The notes beneath the pieces are model-generated. The model was given only the letters and a program-made list of their open reading frames with translations, was not told the origin of the DNA and made no database searches. A stretch of 64,000 bases of DNA, taken from assembly GCA_965277775.1 (NCBI GenBank), contig OZ255843.1, positions 744,001 through 808,000 on the forward strand, in the 5' to 3' direction. The stretch is from G965195345 sp965277775. GTDB taxonomy: Bacteria; Pseudomonadota; Gammaproteobacteria; CAKMZV01. Of this stretch, positions 19,690 to 26,821 are shown in pieces (position 1 is the first letter of the stretch; the number at the start of each line of letters is the position of its first letter). A program made the position numbers and the translations under genes.

Positions 19690-19910
19690 TGTATGATCCT
19701 ATTGTATGAGGCTGATGAATGGGCGGTTAGCCAGTATGAATGCAAATCATACTTTGTTTAGGCTGAACCGGCGATGCCCACGGAATAAACGTTCGCTCAG
19801 AACTTGTGTACAAACATGTGCACAGCCCTGACATAAACAATCATTTTACCTTGAAATCATGCTTTGTACAATTGAACTGACACTAAAATCAATCCACTCA
19901 AGCATTTCTG

Positions 19911-20459
19911 CTACTTGGTTGGCCTTGGCTTTGTATTCAGTTGCTCGTAAATAATAATGGGTTCGCATAACTGTTTATAGCCACAGACTGAACGCCCTTC
20001 TCCAGCGACGCGAAAACCCAAGCGAGTCAACATCTTGCTCGAAGCACTATTGCGCACCAATACCCGCGCCATGATTCTCCTTAATTTTAAATCCTCAAAA
20101 GCATAGTCAATCATGGTTTGACAGGCTTCTGTGGCGTAGCCTTTGCGCCAGTAATCAACGCCAAGCCAATAAGCAATTTCAGTCTCATCTGATTGAATGT
20201 TTAACAATGAAAACGTGCCCATAAGCCTACTGCAAGATTGAAGCACTATGGCAAAAGACACCTCGCTTTGCTCCAGCCAACCTTGCTGAGTTTGAGCAAT
20301 CCATTGGCTGGCCAATCCTTCTGGATAAGGATAAGGAATGGATGCGGTCACACTGGCGATGCGTTGATCATTGGCCAACTGTTGAATGGCTGGTGCATCT
20401 TGTTTTGTCAGTGGCCGCAACAGCAACCTTGGGCTATTAAAACTTGGTTGAACGGGCAT
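19911..20459 (-). CDS. GNAT-family N-acetyltransferase (RimJ/RimL type)
   Basis: A 182-residue GNAT acetyltransferase of the RimJ/RimL/YdaF kind. It starts with the typical SPRLLLRPLTKQDAPAI, has AYWLGVDYWRKGYATEA (acetyl-CoA loop R/QxxGxG/A variant) near residues 93-109, and ends with VLVRNSASSKMLTRLGF. Members acetylate N-termini of ribosomal proteins or small molecules; which one here is unknown. It lies 37 bases after trmL on the same strand and is probably the third gene of the PDZ-trmL-GNAT operon. Confidence 0.82.
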   Translation of the reverse strand: MPVQPSFNSPRLLLRPLTKQDAPAIQQLANDQRIASVTASIPYPYPEGLASQWIAQTQQGWLEQSEVSFAIVLQSCSRLMGTFSLLNIQSDETEIAYWLGVDYWRKGYATEACQTMIDYAFEDLKLRRIMARVLVRNSASSKMLTRLGFRVAGEGRSVCGYKQLCEPIIIYEQLNTKPRPTK

Positions 20460-20496
20460 TTTAATATGGCTGAAAATATAAGTTTTGACTGCTCAT

Positions 20497-20961
20497 TCAT
20501 TCCCCTCCGATGAAAGCTTGCTGGCGCCATGCTTCATAAACCACCACACTGACAGCATTGGCCAAATTCAAACTGCGGCTATTCGCCACCATGGGCAGTC
20601 GGCAATGTCGGTTTGCGTCAATTTTGGCTAAATTTTCAGCCCCCAAACCTTTGGTTTCCGAACCAAATAACACAACGCAGTCTTTTTCAAAGCGCATGGT
20701 TTGAATCAATTGATCGGTTTTTGTGGTCAGAGCATAGACGGGTAGGTCTGCTAAAGTCAGTAAGCAATCTGCTAACGAATCATGTTCTATTAAAGTCATG
20801 TATTCGCGATAATCCAAACCAGCACGGCGCAATTTTTTATCGTCTAAACTAAAACCATAAGGTTTGATTAAATGTAATTGAGACCCTGTATTTGCTGCCA
20901 ATCGGATGATGGCGCCAGTATTTGATGGGATCTCGGGTTCATACAAGACGATGTGAATCAT
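20497..20961 (-). CDS. trmL: tRNA (cytidine/uridine(34)-2'-O)-methyltransferase TrmL
   Basis: TrmL methylates the ribose of nucleotide 34 in tRNA-Leu isoacceptors (CAA and UAA in E. coli). The 154-residue SPOUT enzyme shows LYEPEIPSNTGAIIRLAANT at its start, a middle LFGSETKGL and the knot region NSRSLNLANAVSVVVYE. Length is typical. Its start overlaps the stop of the PDZ-repeat gene by four bases (ATGA), so the two are translationally coupled. One likely substrate, tRNA-Leu(CAA), is encoded at 57.7 kb. Confidence 0.95.
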   Translation of the reverse strand: MIHIVLYEPEIPSNTGAIIRLAANTGSQLHLIKPYGFSLDDKKLRRAGLDYREYMTLIEHDSLADCLLTLADLPVYALTTKTDQLIQTMRFEKDCVVLFGSETKGLGAENLAKIDANRHCRLPMVANSRSLNLANAVSVVVYEAWRQQAFIGGE

Positions 20962-23456
20962 GGTATGGCTTCAGTCGCCTCAAGGGCTTCAATCGAACGC
21001 TTTAAATCATCCGAAAATTCATGGTGCAATTGCTGATTAAAATCTTGTGCTGTTGCCTCCCAATCCAAAGTAAAACCATAATAAGACTTAGAAGATAAAT
21101 CATTATTTTGACCAATTAATTGATACACATCTTGACCGGCTTGATCAAATCTAAAAGCAAAACTCCATCCGCCGTGATAATCATTGCTCACGGAGGGTGT
21201 GCTCAAAGTATAAATATCATCCCCTTGATCATCAACCATTAAAGCAAATCCGTTATGCGAGGCAATGCCTCCATTAAAATTATGGTGGATTCGAAAATAG
21301 CGATCATTGCCCGCATAATCAGCAAATAAGCTCAAACTAATGTCCCAAGCGGCCGCGACAATGGCCACATTATTGGCATAATATTGATCATTGCCTTGCA
21401 TCTCTATAAATGCCCCAATGGCTGAATGGGCCGAAGCACCCACACCATAGCGGGAGGCTAAATAAATGTCATCACCAGAGCCTTCGTACAACAGCCCTAA
21501 TCCGAAGAAATAGCCAGTCCCTAAGCTAAAATTCCCTGTCTGATATTGATCATTGCCCGCTTGATCCAACAATACGCCAATGCCGCCTCTGGCATAACCT
21601 CTAAATCCAATACCCACCGCTTGCGAAGCGCCTTGAAAAATGCCTTGGGTGCCGTAGGATGATGGTTTATGCGTACCCGAGATATACTCATCATCACCGC
21701 TTCCATCAAGTATGAAGCCCGTACCACAGGTTCCGCCGACGCCTTGCACATAAAGCGAGCCGCTATAGCGATCATCCCCTGCATCATCGACCAACTGCGC
21801 CAATCCAAAAAATGCACTGCCCTGTCCATATTGATGTACGTTGTAGCGGTCATCCCCTGCATCATCCTGTAACAAACCCACGCCAATCCAGGCCATGCCT
21901 TGGGCAAAATTTTTGCTCAAATAAATGTCATTGCCCGCCCAATCAAACAACCCACTAACGGCCATTAATGCGCCCCCTTGCGCAAAATCGGACGTTGCAT
22001 AATACTTATCATCGCCCGCTTGGTCGATAATGACCGACACTTTGTTTTGTGGATCAGCATGATTCACACCAAAATACCAGTCATTGCCGCCCACATCAAT
22101 CAACAGCGCGACGCGTTCTCTATAGGTGTTATCGCCTTTGCCACCAATGATGACTTTGCCATAGCTGCTGTCTTTCATCATGACGGTTTCATAGAATAAT
22201 GGGGGGTCAGGACGTTCTTTCTCAATGAGCGCTTCAATTAAAGCCATAAGTTTCTTATCATTGAGTTGTTTAATCATCTTCCCAGCAGTCAACATTTTGC
22301 TTAAATCAACCTGCTGTATCAACTCAAAAAAGTTTTGGTTTTGCCGATGAAGGGTCAATTCATCGCCCTTTCCGAGGTTGATGTAAAAGCTTTGAGAAAA
22401 ACGATCGGCCACTTTTTTTGATAAGTCGGCTAATTGTTGTTGTTGGTCTTCATCGAGTGCCGCAAAAGCCTGGTCTCGTAATCTGCCAATGCGATTGATG
22501 TGTTCGATCAGTTGATCCATCAATTCAGACAAATCCTCAGCTTGCCAAGTGATTGGGGTCTGAGGCGAAGCGCTGTCCAACATCCAGCGATCCATGAGTG
22601 GGAAAGCGTCTTGAGCTTGTAACAGTTGATCTGCCAAATAATGATTGGCTGCCAGAGATTTGTGGGGTTTTAAGCGCATGTACTGAAAAGCATCTTTGCG
22701 GCATAAGCCATCGACTTGACCTTGCCAAAGTTCATCCTTCGCATAGCGGTAGCGCAAATCATTCCACTCATCGGTCAAACCGGTTGCATGGATTAGGGTC
22801 AGGGCTTGCTCACCGTACTTTGCCTTCAGATCTTTGTCTTGGGGCATCAATTGATCGGGTTTGGGTAAATCGGTGACTTTTCCTTGAACTTTCAGCCCCA
22901 GTGTTGCCACAATTTTTTGGCGTTTTTTCTGTTTTTCCAAGGTGATTTTAACTTGCTCATCAACGCCCTTATGTTCAAATTTTTCGGTGATTTCTGCTTC
23001 TATAAAAGGCTGTTTCTGTCCTGCTTCATCAACCAATAAGCGACTTAATCGCACCACATCCAATGTGATATTTGCGCCAACTTTCTTAAATTCAAAAAGG
23101 TAATCACGCAATGCCGACGACTGTTTCTTTTCTGCCACATCGTCTAAAACTTTGTCGTCGTACTTGAGAATGATGTCATCACGCAACATCCCAGCGCGGT
23201 GCGCGGCTGAATTGGGCAATACAATCGTGACCTTGTAGCCTTTTTTAATGGTGCCGTCTGAAATTTTATCGACGTCTATAACCCGTAGTCCCACGCCCAA
23301 AAATGCCTTTTCCTCGCTCATTAACTCTTTGTCTGTAAGAGGGGTATCCATATGCTGGACAATTTCAGGCACCGTCTTTATTTTTGACGTTTGGTCGGAC
23401 ATGGCCATACAGCCCAAACCTAAGGCAGCAACAATAAAAACACTGGGTCGAATCAT
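20958..23456 (-). CDS. PDZ-domain lipoprotein with 13 C-terminal GxDxY repeats, function unknown
   Basis: An 832-residue protein I cannot assign to a described family. Residues 1-16 look like a lipoprotein signal (R3, hydrophobic core, LGLGC with Cys16). Residues about 50-140 form a PDZ domain (FLGVGLRV, AHRAGMLRDDIILKYDDK). Residues 150-420 are mostly helical and charged. From about 438 to 778 the motif G-(N/D/Q)-(D/N)-x-Y occurs 13 times, at 441, 457, 481, 508, 534, 560, 587, 634, 661, 688, 716, 745 and 774; spacing is mostly 24-29 residues. Each is followed by glycine-rich hydrophobic stretches, as in a beta-solenoid. It should be outside the cytoplasm. No protease catalytic domain was seen. 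It overlaps trmL by four bases. Confidence 0.8.
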   Translation of the reverse strand: MIRPSVFIVAALGLGCMAMSDQTSKIKTVPEIVQHMDTPLTDKELMSEEKAFLGVGLRVIDVDKISDGTIKKGYKVTIVLPNSAAHRAGMLRDDIILKYDDKVLDDVAEKKQSSALRDYLFEFKKVGANITLDVVRLSRLLVDEAGQKQPFIEAEITEKFEHKGVDEQVKITLEKQKKRQKIVATLGLKVQGKVTDLPKPDQLMPQDKDLKAKYGEQALTLIHATGLTDEWNDLRYRYAKDELWQGQVDGLCRKDAFQYMRLKPHKSLAANHYLADQLLQAQDAFPLMDRWMLDSASPQTPITWQAEDLSELMDQLIEHINRIGRLRDQAFAALDEDQQQQLADLSKKVADRFSQSFYINLGKGDELTLHRQNQNFFELIQQVDLSKMLTAGKMIKQLNDKKLMALIEALIEKERPDPPLFYETVMMKDSSYGKVIIGGKGDNTYRERVALLIDVGGNDWYFGVNHADPQNKVSVIIDQAGDDKYYATSDFAQGGALMAVSGLFDWAGNDIYLSKNFAQGMAWIGVGLLQDDAGDDRYNVHQYGQGSAFFGLAQLVDDAGDDRYSGSLYVQGVGGTCGTGFILDGSGDDEYISGTHKPSSYGTQGIFQGASQAVGIGFRGYARGGIGVLLDQAGNDQYQTGNFSLGTGYFFGLGLLYEGSGDDIYLASRYGVGASAHSAIGAFIEMQGNDQYYANNVAIVAAAWDISLSLFADYAGNDRYFRIHHNFNGGIASHNGFALMVDDQGDDIYTLSTPSVSNDYHGGWSFAFRFDQAGQDVYQLIGQNNDLSSKSYYGFTLDWEATAQDFNQQLHHEFSDDLKRSIEALEATEAIP
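21123..22145 (-). repeat. Region encoding 13 GxDxY repeats in the PDZ lipoprotein
   Basis: Protein-level tandem repeat covering about residues 438-778. The repeat ends in an acidic aromatic turn such as AGDDRY, AGNDIY or SGDDEY, preceded by two or three hydrophobic residues and Asp. One double-length interval (587 to 634) suggests a degenerate copy. The repeats have diverged at DNA level, so this is an old expansion. The Gly/Asp turns resemble calcium-binding repeats but lack the GGxGxD nonapeptide of RTX proteins; calcium binding is only a guess. Confidence 0.8.
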
Positions 23457-23553
23457 GGTTTAATTATATGACGTTCCTTGCTTGCTTGCGAAGGATGTAG
23501 GGCAATCAAGTTCGTTCAGTCCTATCCCGCCTAACTATCAAACATTCATTGAT

Positions 23554-24162
23554 TTAACGCAACATAGAAGCGATGGTCCAAACTTGAATGAAACTTCGAG
23601 GTTGTTCTTTGCGTATGGTTTGAGCAATGGCACTGACGGTAGAACCCGTGGTGATCACGTCATCGATCAAAAGAACGCCTTGCTCAACTTGCGCATTGGG
23701 CAAGCATGCAAAGGCATTTCGAACGTTAGATCGCCGTTTTTTTGCTTTTAAGCCTGTCTGACTGAGGGTCTTTTTAATTCGAATCAATTCGTGAGAACGA
23801 TCTGCAATGCCCAAGGATTTCGATAAGAGTCGGCTTATTTCATATGATTGGTTATAACCACGTTCCTGCAACTTACTGCTGTGTATTGGAACGGCCATCA
23901 ATGTTTCAACCAAGAAATGTGGCACCAGTGTGGTCTGCATCAGCTGACTGAATAACTTGGCATAAAATAATTTTCCACCGTACTTGTATTGATGAATCCA
24001 TTGTTGAACGGGTGGATCGAAAAAAAATAAACTTTGTACTTCGTCCACATATTTTGGCGGTGGAATATGCAAGTGATTGATCCACGGTAAATTTTGCGCA
24101 CACGGCGTACACAAATCTTTGTTCCAACAGGGTCGATGACAGTGAACACAAAATGCGAGCAT
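23554..24162 (-). CDS. comF: ComF-family phosphoribosyltransferase-like protein
   Basis: ComF proteins are needed for natural DNA uptake in several bacteria, at the step of single-strand entry into the cytoplasm. The 202-residue product begins with a zinc-ribbon-like cysteine cluster (CVHCHRPC and CTPC within the first 25 residues) and ends with the phosphoribosyltransferase motif LLIDDVITTGSTV near residue 165. Length is slightly short of E. coli GntX/ComF (227) but both parts are present. It stands alone between the PDZ gene and the SRP RNA gene. No other competence gene is in the window. Confidence 0.9.
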   Translation of the reverse strand: MLAFCVHCHRPCWNKDLCTPCAQNLPWINHLHIPPPKYVDEVQSLFFFDPPVQQWIHQYKYGGKLFYAKLFSQLMQTTLVPHFLVETLMAVPIHSSKLQERGYNQSYEISRLLSKSLGIADRSHELIRIKKTLSQTGLKAKKRRSNVRNAFACLPNAQVEQGVLLIDDVITTGSTVSAIAQTIRKEQPRSFIQVWTIASMLR

Positions 24163-24187
24163 TCAGTCATTATGAAGGTCAGCATAC

Positions 24188-24199
24188 GGACATATGTCC
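24188..24199. promoter_or_regulatory. Perfect 12-base palindrome upstream of comF
   Basis: GGACATATGTCC is perfectly symmetric and lies 25 bases upstream of the comF start codon, between ffs and comF. It could be an operator for a dimeric regulator. No poly-T tract follows, so a terminator is less likely. Chance occurrence cannot be excluded. Confidence 0.3.
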
Positions 24200-24227
24200 T
24201 GAATGACAAGAAGCGTGTTTGATTAAA

Positions 24228-24334
24228 GGTGGGATGTCAACGAGTCTTCAACGCACCTCAGCAGCTGCTACCGTTGCTTTCTTTCGAACCTGGCGGGTTT
24301 TACAACGCTCAGCCGTAAAGGGTCAACACCCCAC
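24228..24334 (-). ncRNA. ffs: Signal recognition particle RNA (4.5S, small bacterial type)
   Basis: The minus strand reads a 107-nt hairpin RNA with the SRP core: CGCCAGG, then a UUC-GAAA-GAA apical hairpin, then AGCAACGGUAGCAG. The two ends pair (GUGGGGUGU with ACAUCCCAC, nine pairs with one G-U). The apical stem differs from E. coli (UCC-GGAA-GGA) by paired changes that keep base pairing, and the tetraloop remains GNRA (GAAA). A -10-like TACAAT lies just upstream at 24339-24344. The RNA binds Ffh (encoded at 47.0 kb) to target membrane proteins co-translationally. Ends are estimated from the pairing. Confidence 0.85.
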
Positions 24335-24434
24335 AGCCATTGTACCCATTTATGTACTAAAAAGCATCTATTGCTCTGTGCGCGCCTCTGTCCGATATTT
24401 GTTTTGAAATTGCCCTATACAAGTGGGGGTGCAT

Positions 24435-25157
24435 CTATTTATAAGCCACAAATGAGGCAAACGATCGATTGTAATACCAGCAAACGGGGTGATTAAATTG
24501 GGCTTTTTGTAAGCGCTCTATATGCATCTCAAGCGTCTCAGTTTGCATGATGTTTTCTAAGGACTGACGCTTTTGGCTTATTTCTAACTCGCTGTAACCC
24601 ATTTGACGTTTGAAATCTAAATGCAATTTTTGTAGTTGTGCCTGTTGCTCAGCCTGAACAACATGGGTTTTTTCAGACAAAATGAGTAAACCTTGGTCAT
24701 TGAGCGCCTCATAAATTGCATGGACCACATCGTCCCTTTTTTGCGGCGACAAAAATTGTAAAGTGAAGTTCAAAATCACCACATCAGCGTTGTTTATCTC
24801 TAACGATTCTATGGGCTGCTCAACAAATTGAATATGGTGTTGTTGCTTAAAACTTTCAATGCGCGCTTTGGCACGGTTGAGCATTGCCGATGAGCAATCG
24901 ACGGCAATCAGCTTGATGGGCTTTTTGATGGCTGTCAGCAAGCTCAAGCTCAAACTGCCTGTGGCGCAACCTAAATCATAAACCGTCAATGAATCTTTAT
25001 CCAGCGCATGGTTTTGTACCATGCCTGTGATGCCTTGACATATTTCGCCATAACCTGGAATTGAGCGGTTAGCCATGTCCTCAAAAACAACCGCCACTTT
25101 TTCATCAAATTGAAAATCGTGGTTGGCCAAGGGCTTGCGATAAAGGGTGTCTTTCAT
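24435..25157 (-). CDS. cmoA: Carboxy-S-adenosyl-L-methionine synthase
   Basis: CmoA converts SAM and prephenate to carboxy-SAM, which CmoB uses to make cmo5U at tRNA wobble position 34. The 240-residue product has the SAM site VYDLGCATGSLSLSLL near residue 60, AVDCSSAMLNRA, LNFTLQFLSPQKR and GYSELEISQKR, all diagnostic for CmoA over generic methyltransferases; PGYGEI near the start fits too. Its start overlaps the stop of the upstream EamA gene by four bases. cmoB, often next to cmoA, is not in the window. Confidence 0.92.
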   Translation of the reverse strand: MKDTLYRKPLANHDFQFDEKVAVVFEDMANRSIPGYGEICQGITGMVQNHALDKDSLTVYDLGCATGSLSLSLLTAIKKPIKLIAVDCSSAMLNRAKARIESFKQQHHIQFVEQPIESLEINNADVVILNFTLQFLSPQKRDDVVHAIYEALNDQGLLILSEKTHVVQAEQQAQLQKLHLDFKRQMGYSELEISQKRQSLENIMQTETLEMHIERLQKAQFNHPVCWYYNRSFASFVAYK

Positions 25158-26059
25158 TTTGAATCACTCGGACGCGTTTTTTTAAATTGACTGATGGCAA
25201 TGCCACTGAGAATGAGCATGGCGCCGATCAAATGATGCATACCCAATTGTTCGTTCAAAAAAATGATGCTTAATATGGCAATAAATAAGGGCATAAGATG
25301 AATACTCTGGCTGGTAAAGTTGGCTCCAAAAACCTGAATGCAGTGGTTGTAAGATAGGAATGCCAAAATAGACGGGATCAAAATGACGTATCCATAAAAC
25401 CATAATAACGCGTTTTGAATGGGCGGAAATTGCACATCCATGAATATCCAAAGAATCAATAAGAAAAATGTGCCCATCAAAAGCGTGGCGCTGAAAAATT
25501 CGGATGCACTCAACGCAGCCGGCCTATAGCGCAAACAAAATGAATAAGTGGCCCAGGTAACTGCGGCAATCAAAATAAAGTAATCGCCCTCGTTTATTCG
25601 GAAATTGTAGAGGGCGCTCAACTGAAGTTTTGAAATTAACGCCAGCACGCCCGTGATGGAGAGCGCAATGCCAAACAATTGCATTTTGTTTATTTTTTCA
25701 GAAAGCACCATCGTACTTAAGAGTAAAGTAAAAATTGGAATGGTACTGTTTAATATGCCTGCGTTTGAGGCCAAAGTGCTTTTTAAGCCGATGTAGACCA
25801 ATGTATTGTAGGTACTGACACCGAGGAAGGAAAGCCACAATAGCATTTTCCAATGTTCGTACAATACATGGCGTTTTCTATAGAGCGCTGTCAAGAAAAA
25901 AGGCGCAAACAGCAAGGTTGCGCCACCCCACCGAATAACCACCAAAGAATAGGGGTCAATGTCGCCAGAGAACAGGCGCCCTAAGACAAAATTTCCGCTC
26001 CAACACAGCGGGGCAACAACAAGCAATCCCCACTGTAGGTGGTTGGAGGTTGGTTTCAT
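25154..26059 (-). CDS. EamA-family (DMT superfamily) membrane transporter
   Basis: A 301-residue inner-membrane protein with ten hydrophobic segments in two EamA repeats, beginning with GLLVVAPLCWSGNFVLGR, the usual first segment. The second repeat carries WATYSFCLRYRP and ends with GAMLILSGIAIS. The tail is basic and cytoplasmic. Its substrate is unknown; it is clearly different in sequence from the EamA gene at 14.8 kb. It sits between a small acidic protein gene (26 bases upstream) and cmoA (four-base overlap), suggesting one transcript, but no functional link is evident. Confidence 0.82.
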   Translation of the reverse strand: MKPTSNHLQWGLLVVAPLCWSGNFVLGRLFSGDIDPYSLVVIRWGGATLLFAPFFLTALYRKRHVLYEHWKMLLWLSFLGVSTYNTLVYIGLKSTLASNAGILNSTIPIFTLLLSTMVLSEKINKMQLFGIALSITGVLALISKLQLSALYNFRINEGDYFILIAAVTWATYSFCLRYRPAALSASEFFSATLLMGTFFLLILWIFMDVQFPPIQNALLWFYGYVILIPSILAFLSYNHCIQVFGANFTSQSIHLMPLFIAILSIIFLNEQLGMHHLIGAMLILSGIAISQFKKTRPSDSK

Positions 26060-26085
26060 GAATCAGAAAATTAATTCTTTATCTA

Positions 26086-26514
26086 TTATTCTAAATTTGG
26101 TTCCAAGTCTTCAATGACCAGACGACCATAATAACGAATGTCATGCGCGCCACAGTCTTTTAACAACTGCCCTGCTCGGTAACGTTGTTCTTCGGTTTCT
26201 ACAGGCACACTGACCAATACATGACCTTGGGTGAGTTCATCTCGCACCAAATCGAAAAATGCCTTTTCCTCGCCTTGCGCCAGATTTTGCCAACCGCGGA
26301 CAAATTTTGCCCAAAGTCCATGATGTTCCCCATCTGGATCAATAAAATGCAATCCTTCTTCGCCGAAAGATTCATCAATTTCATTGTCATCAAAGCCACT
26401 TTTTCTAAGGCTTTCAACGGCAGCATCGGCTTTATCACGTTGGTCTAGAAAAGCCACCACTCGATTGGTTGGATAAACTGTAAAGTGTGCGTCATCATGC
26501 TTTAACATTGTCAT
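26086..26514 (-). CDS. Hypothetical acidic protein, possible stress-related ferredoxin-like fold
   Basis: A 142-residue soluble acidic protein with no signal peptide or membrane segment. It begins TNRVVAFLDQRDKADAAVESLRKSGFDDNEI in outline: a beta strand followed by a helix with AD.A...L...GF, a pattern shared with general-stress (YflT/17M-like) domains. A second similar unit (VLVSVPVETEEQRYRAGQLL, then DCGAHDIRYYG) follows near residue 105. Two such units suggest two ferredoxin-like halves. The function is unknown. It is first in a leftward run with an EamA gene and cmoA, and diverges from clpB, whose promoter region it shares. Confidence 0.65.
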   Translation of the reverse strand: MTMLKHDDAHFTVYPTNRVVAFLDQRDKADAAVESLRKSGFDDNEIDESFGEEGLHFIDPDGEHHGLWAKFVRGWQNLAQGEEKAFFDLVRDELTQGHVLVSVPVETEEQRYRAGQLLKDCGAHDIRYYGRLVIEDLEPNLE

Positions 26515-26751
26515 TTCCCTTAATAGCTCGTTTATATGCGTCTATGTTACTCCCTTATTGGATAATTTTCAAGTCAAAGCCGTGTTTTTAATGACTAAAC
26601 TATCCCTTTAATAAAAACCGCTGTCATTCAAAATGTTTGGGCTTGTTGTATTCATGACTCGACTTTGCATTTAAGCCTCAACACCCACAAGGCCAATAAA
26701 TGACGCGATGGGCTCTGCGGACCAAAGTTCAGATAATCGCAAGGATCATCA

Positions 26752-26779
26752 CTTGAAAAAACGCTAAGTACAACCATAT
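26752..26779 (+). promoter_or_regulatory. Sigma-32-type heat-shock promoter upstream of clpB
   Basis: CTTGAAA at 26752-26758 is followed by a 13-base spacer and AACCATAT at 26772-26779, six of eight matches to CCCCATNT. The start codon of clpB lies 42 bases further on. The layout fits RpoH control, which is established for clpB in enterobacteria. The rest of the 307-base gap 26515-26821 must also hold the leftward promoter of the divergent gene; I see nothing else in it. Confidence 0.7.
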
Positions 26780-26821
26780 AACATATAAGTTAAATGAAAT
26801 TAAGGAGCCTATTTCCCTATT

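Noticed and set aside
21123..22145. RTX toxin-like repeats in the PDZ protein
   Set aside because: The repeats lack the GGxGxDxUx nonapeptide and the 9-residue spacing of RTX proteins.
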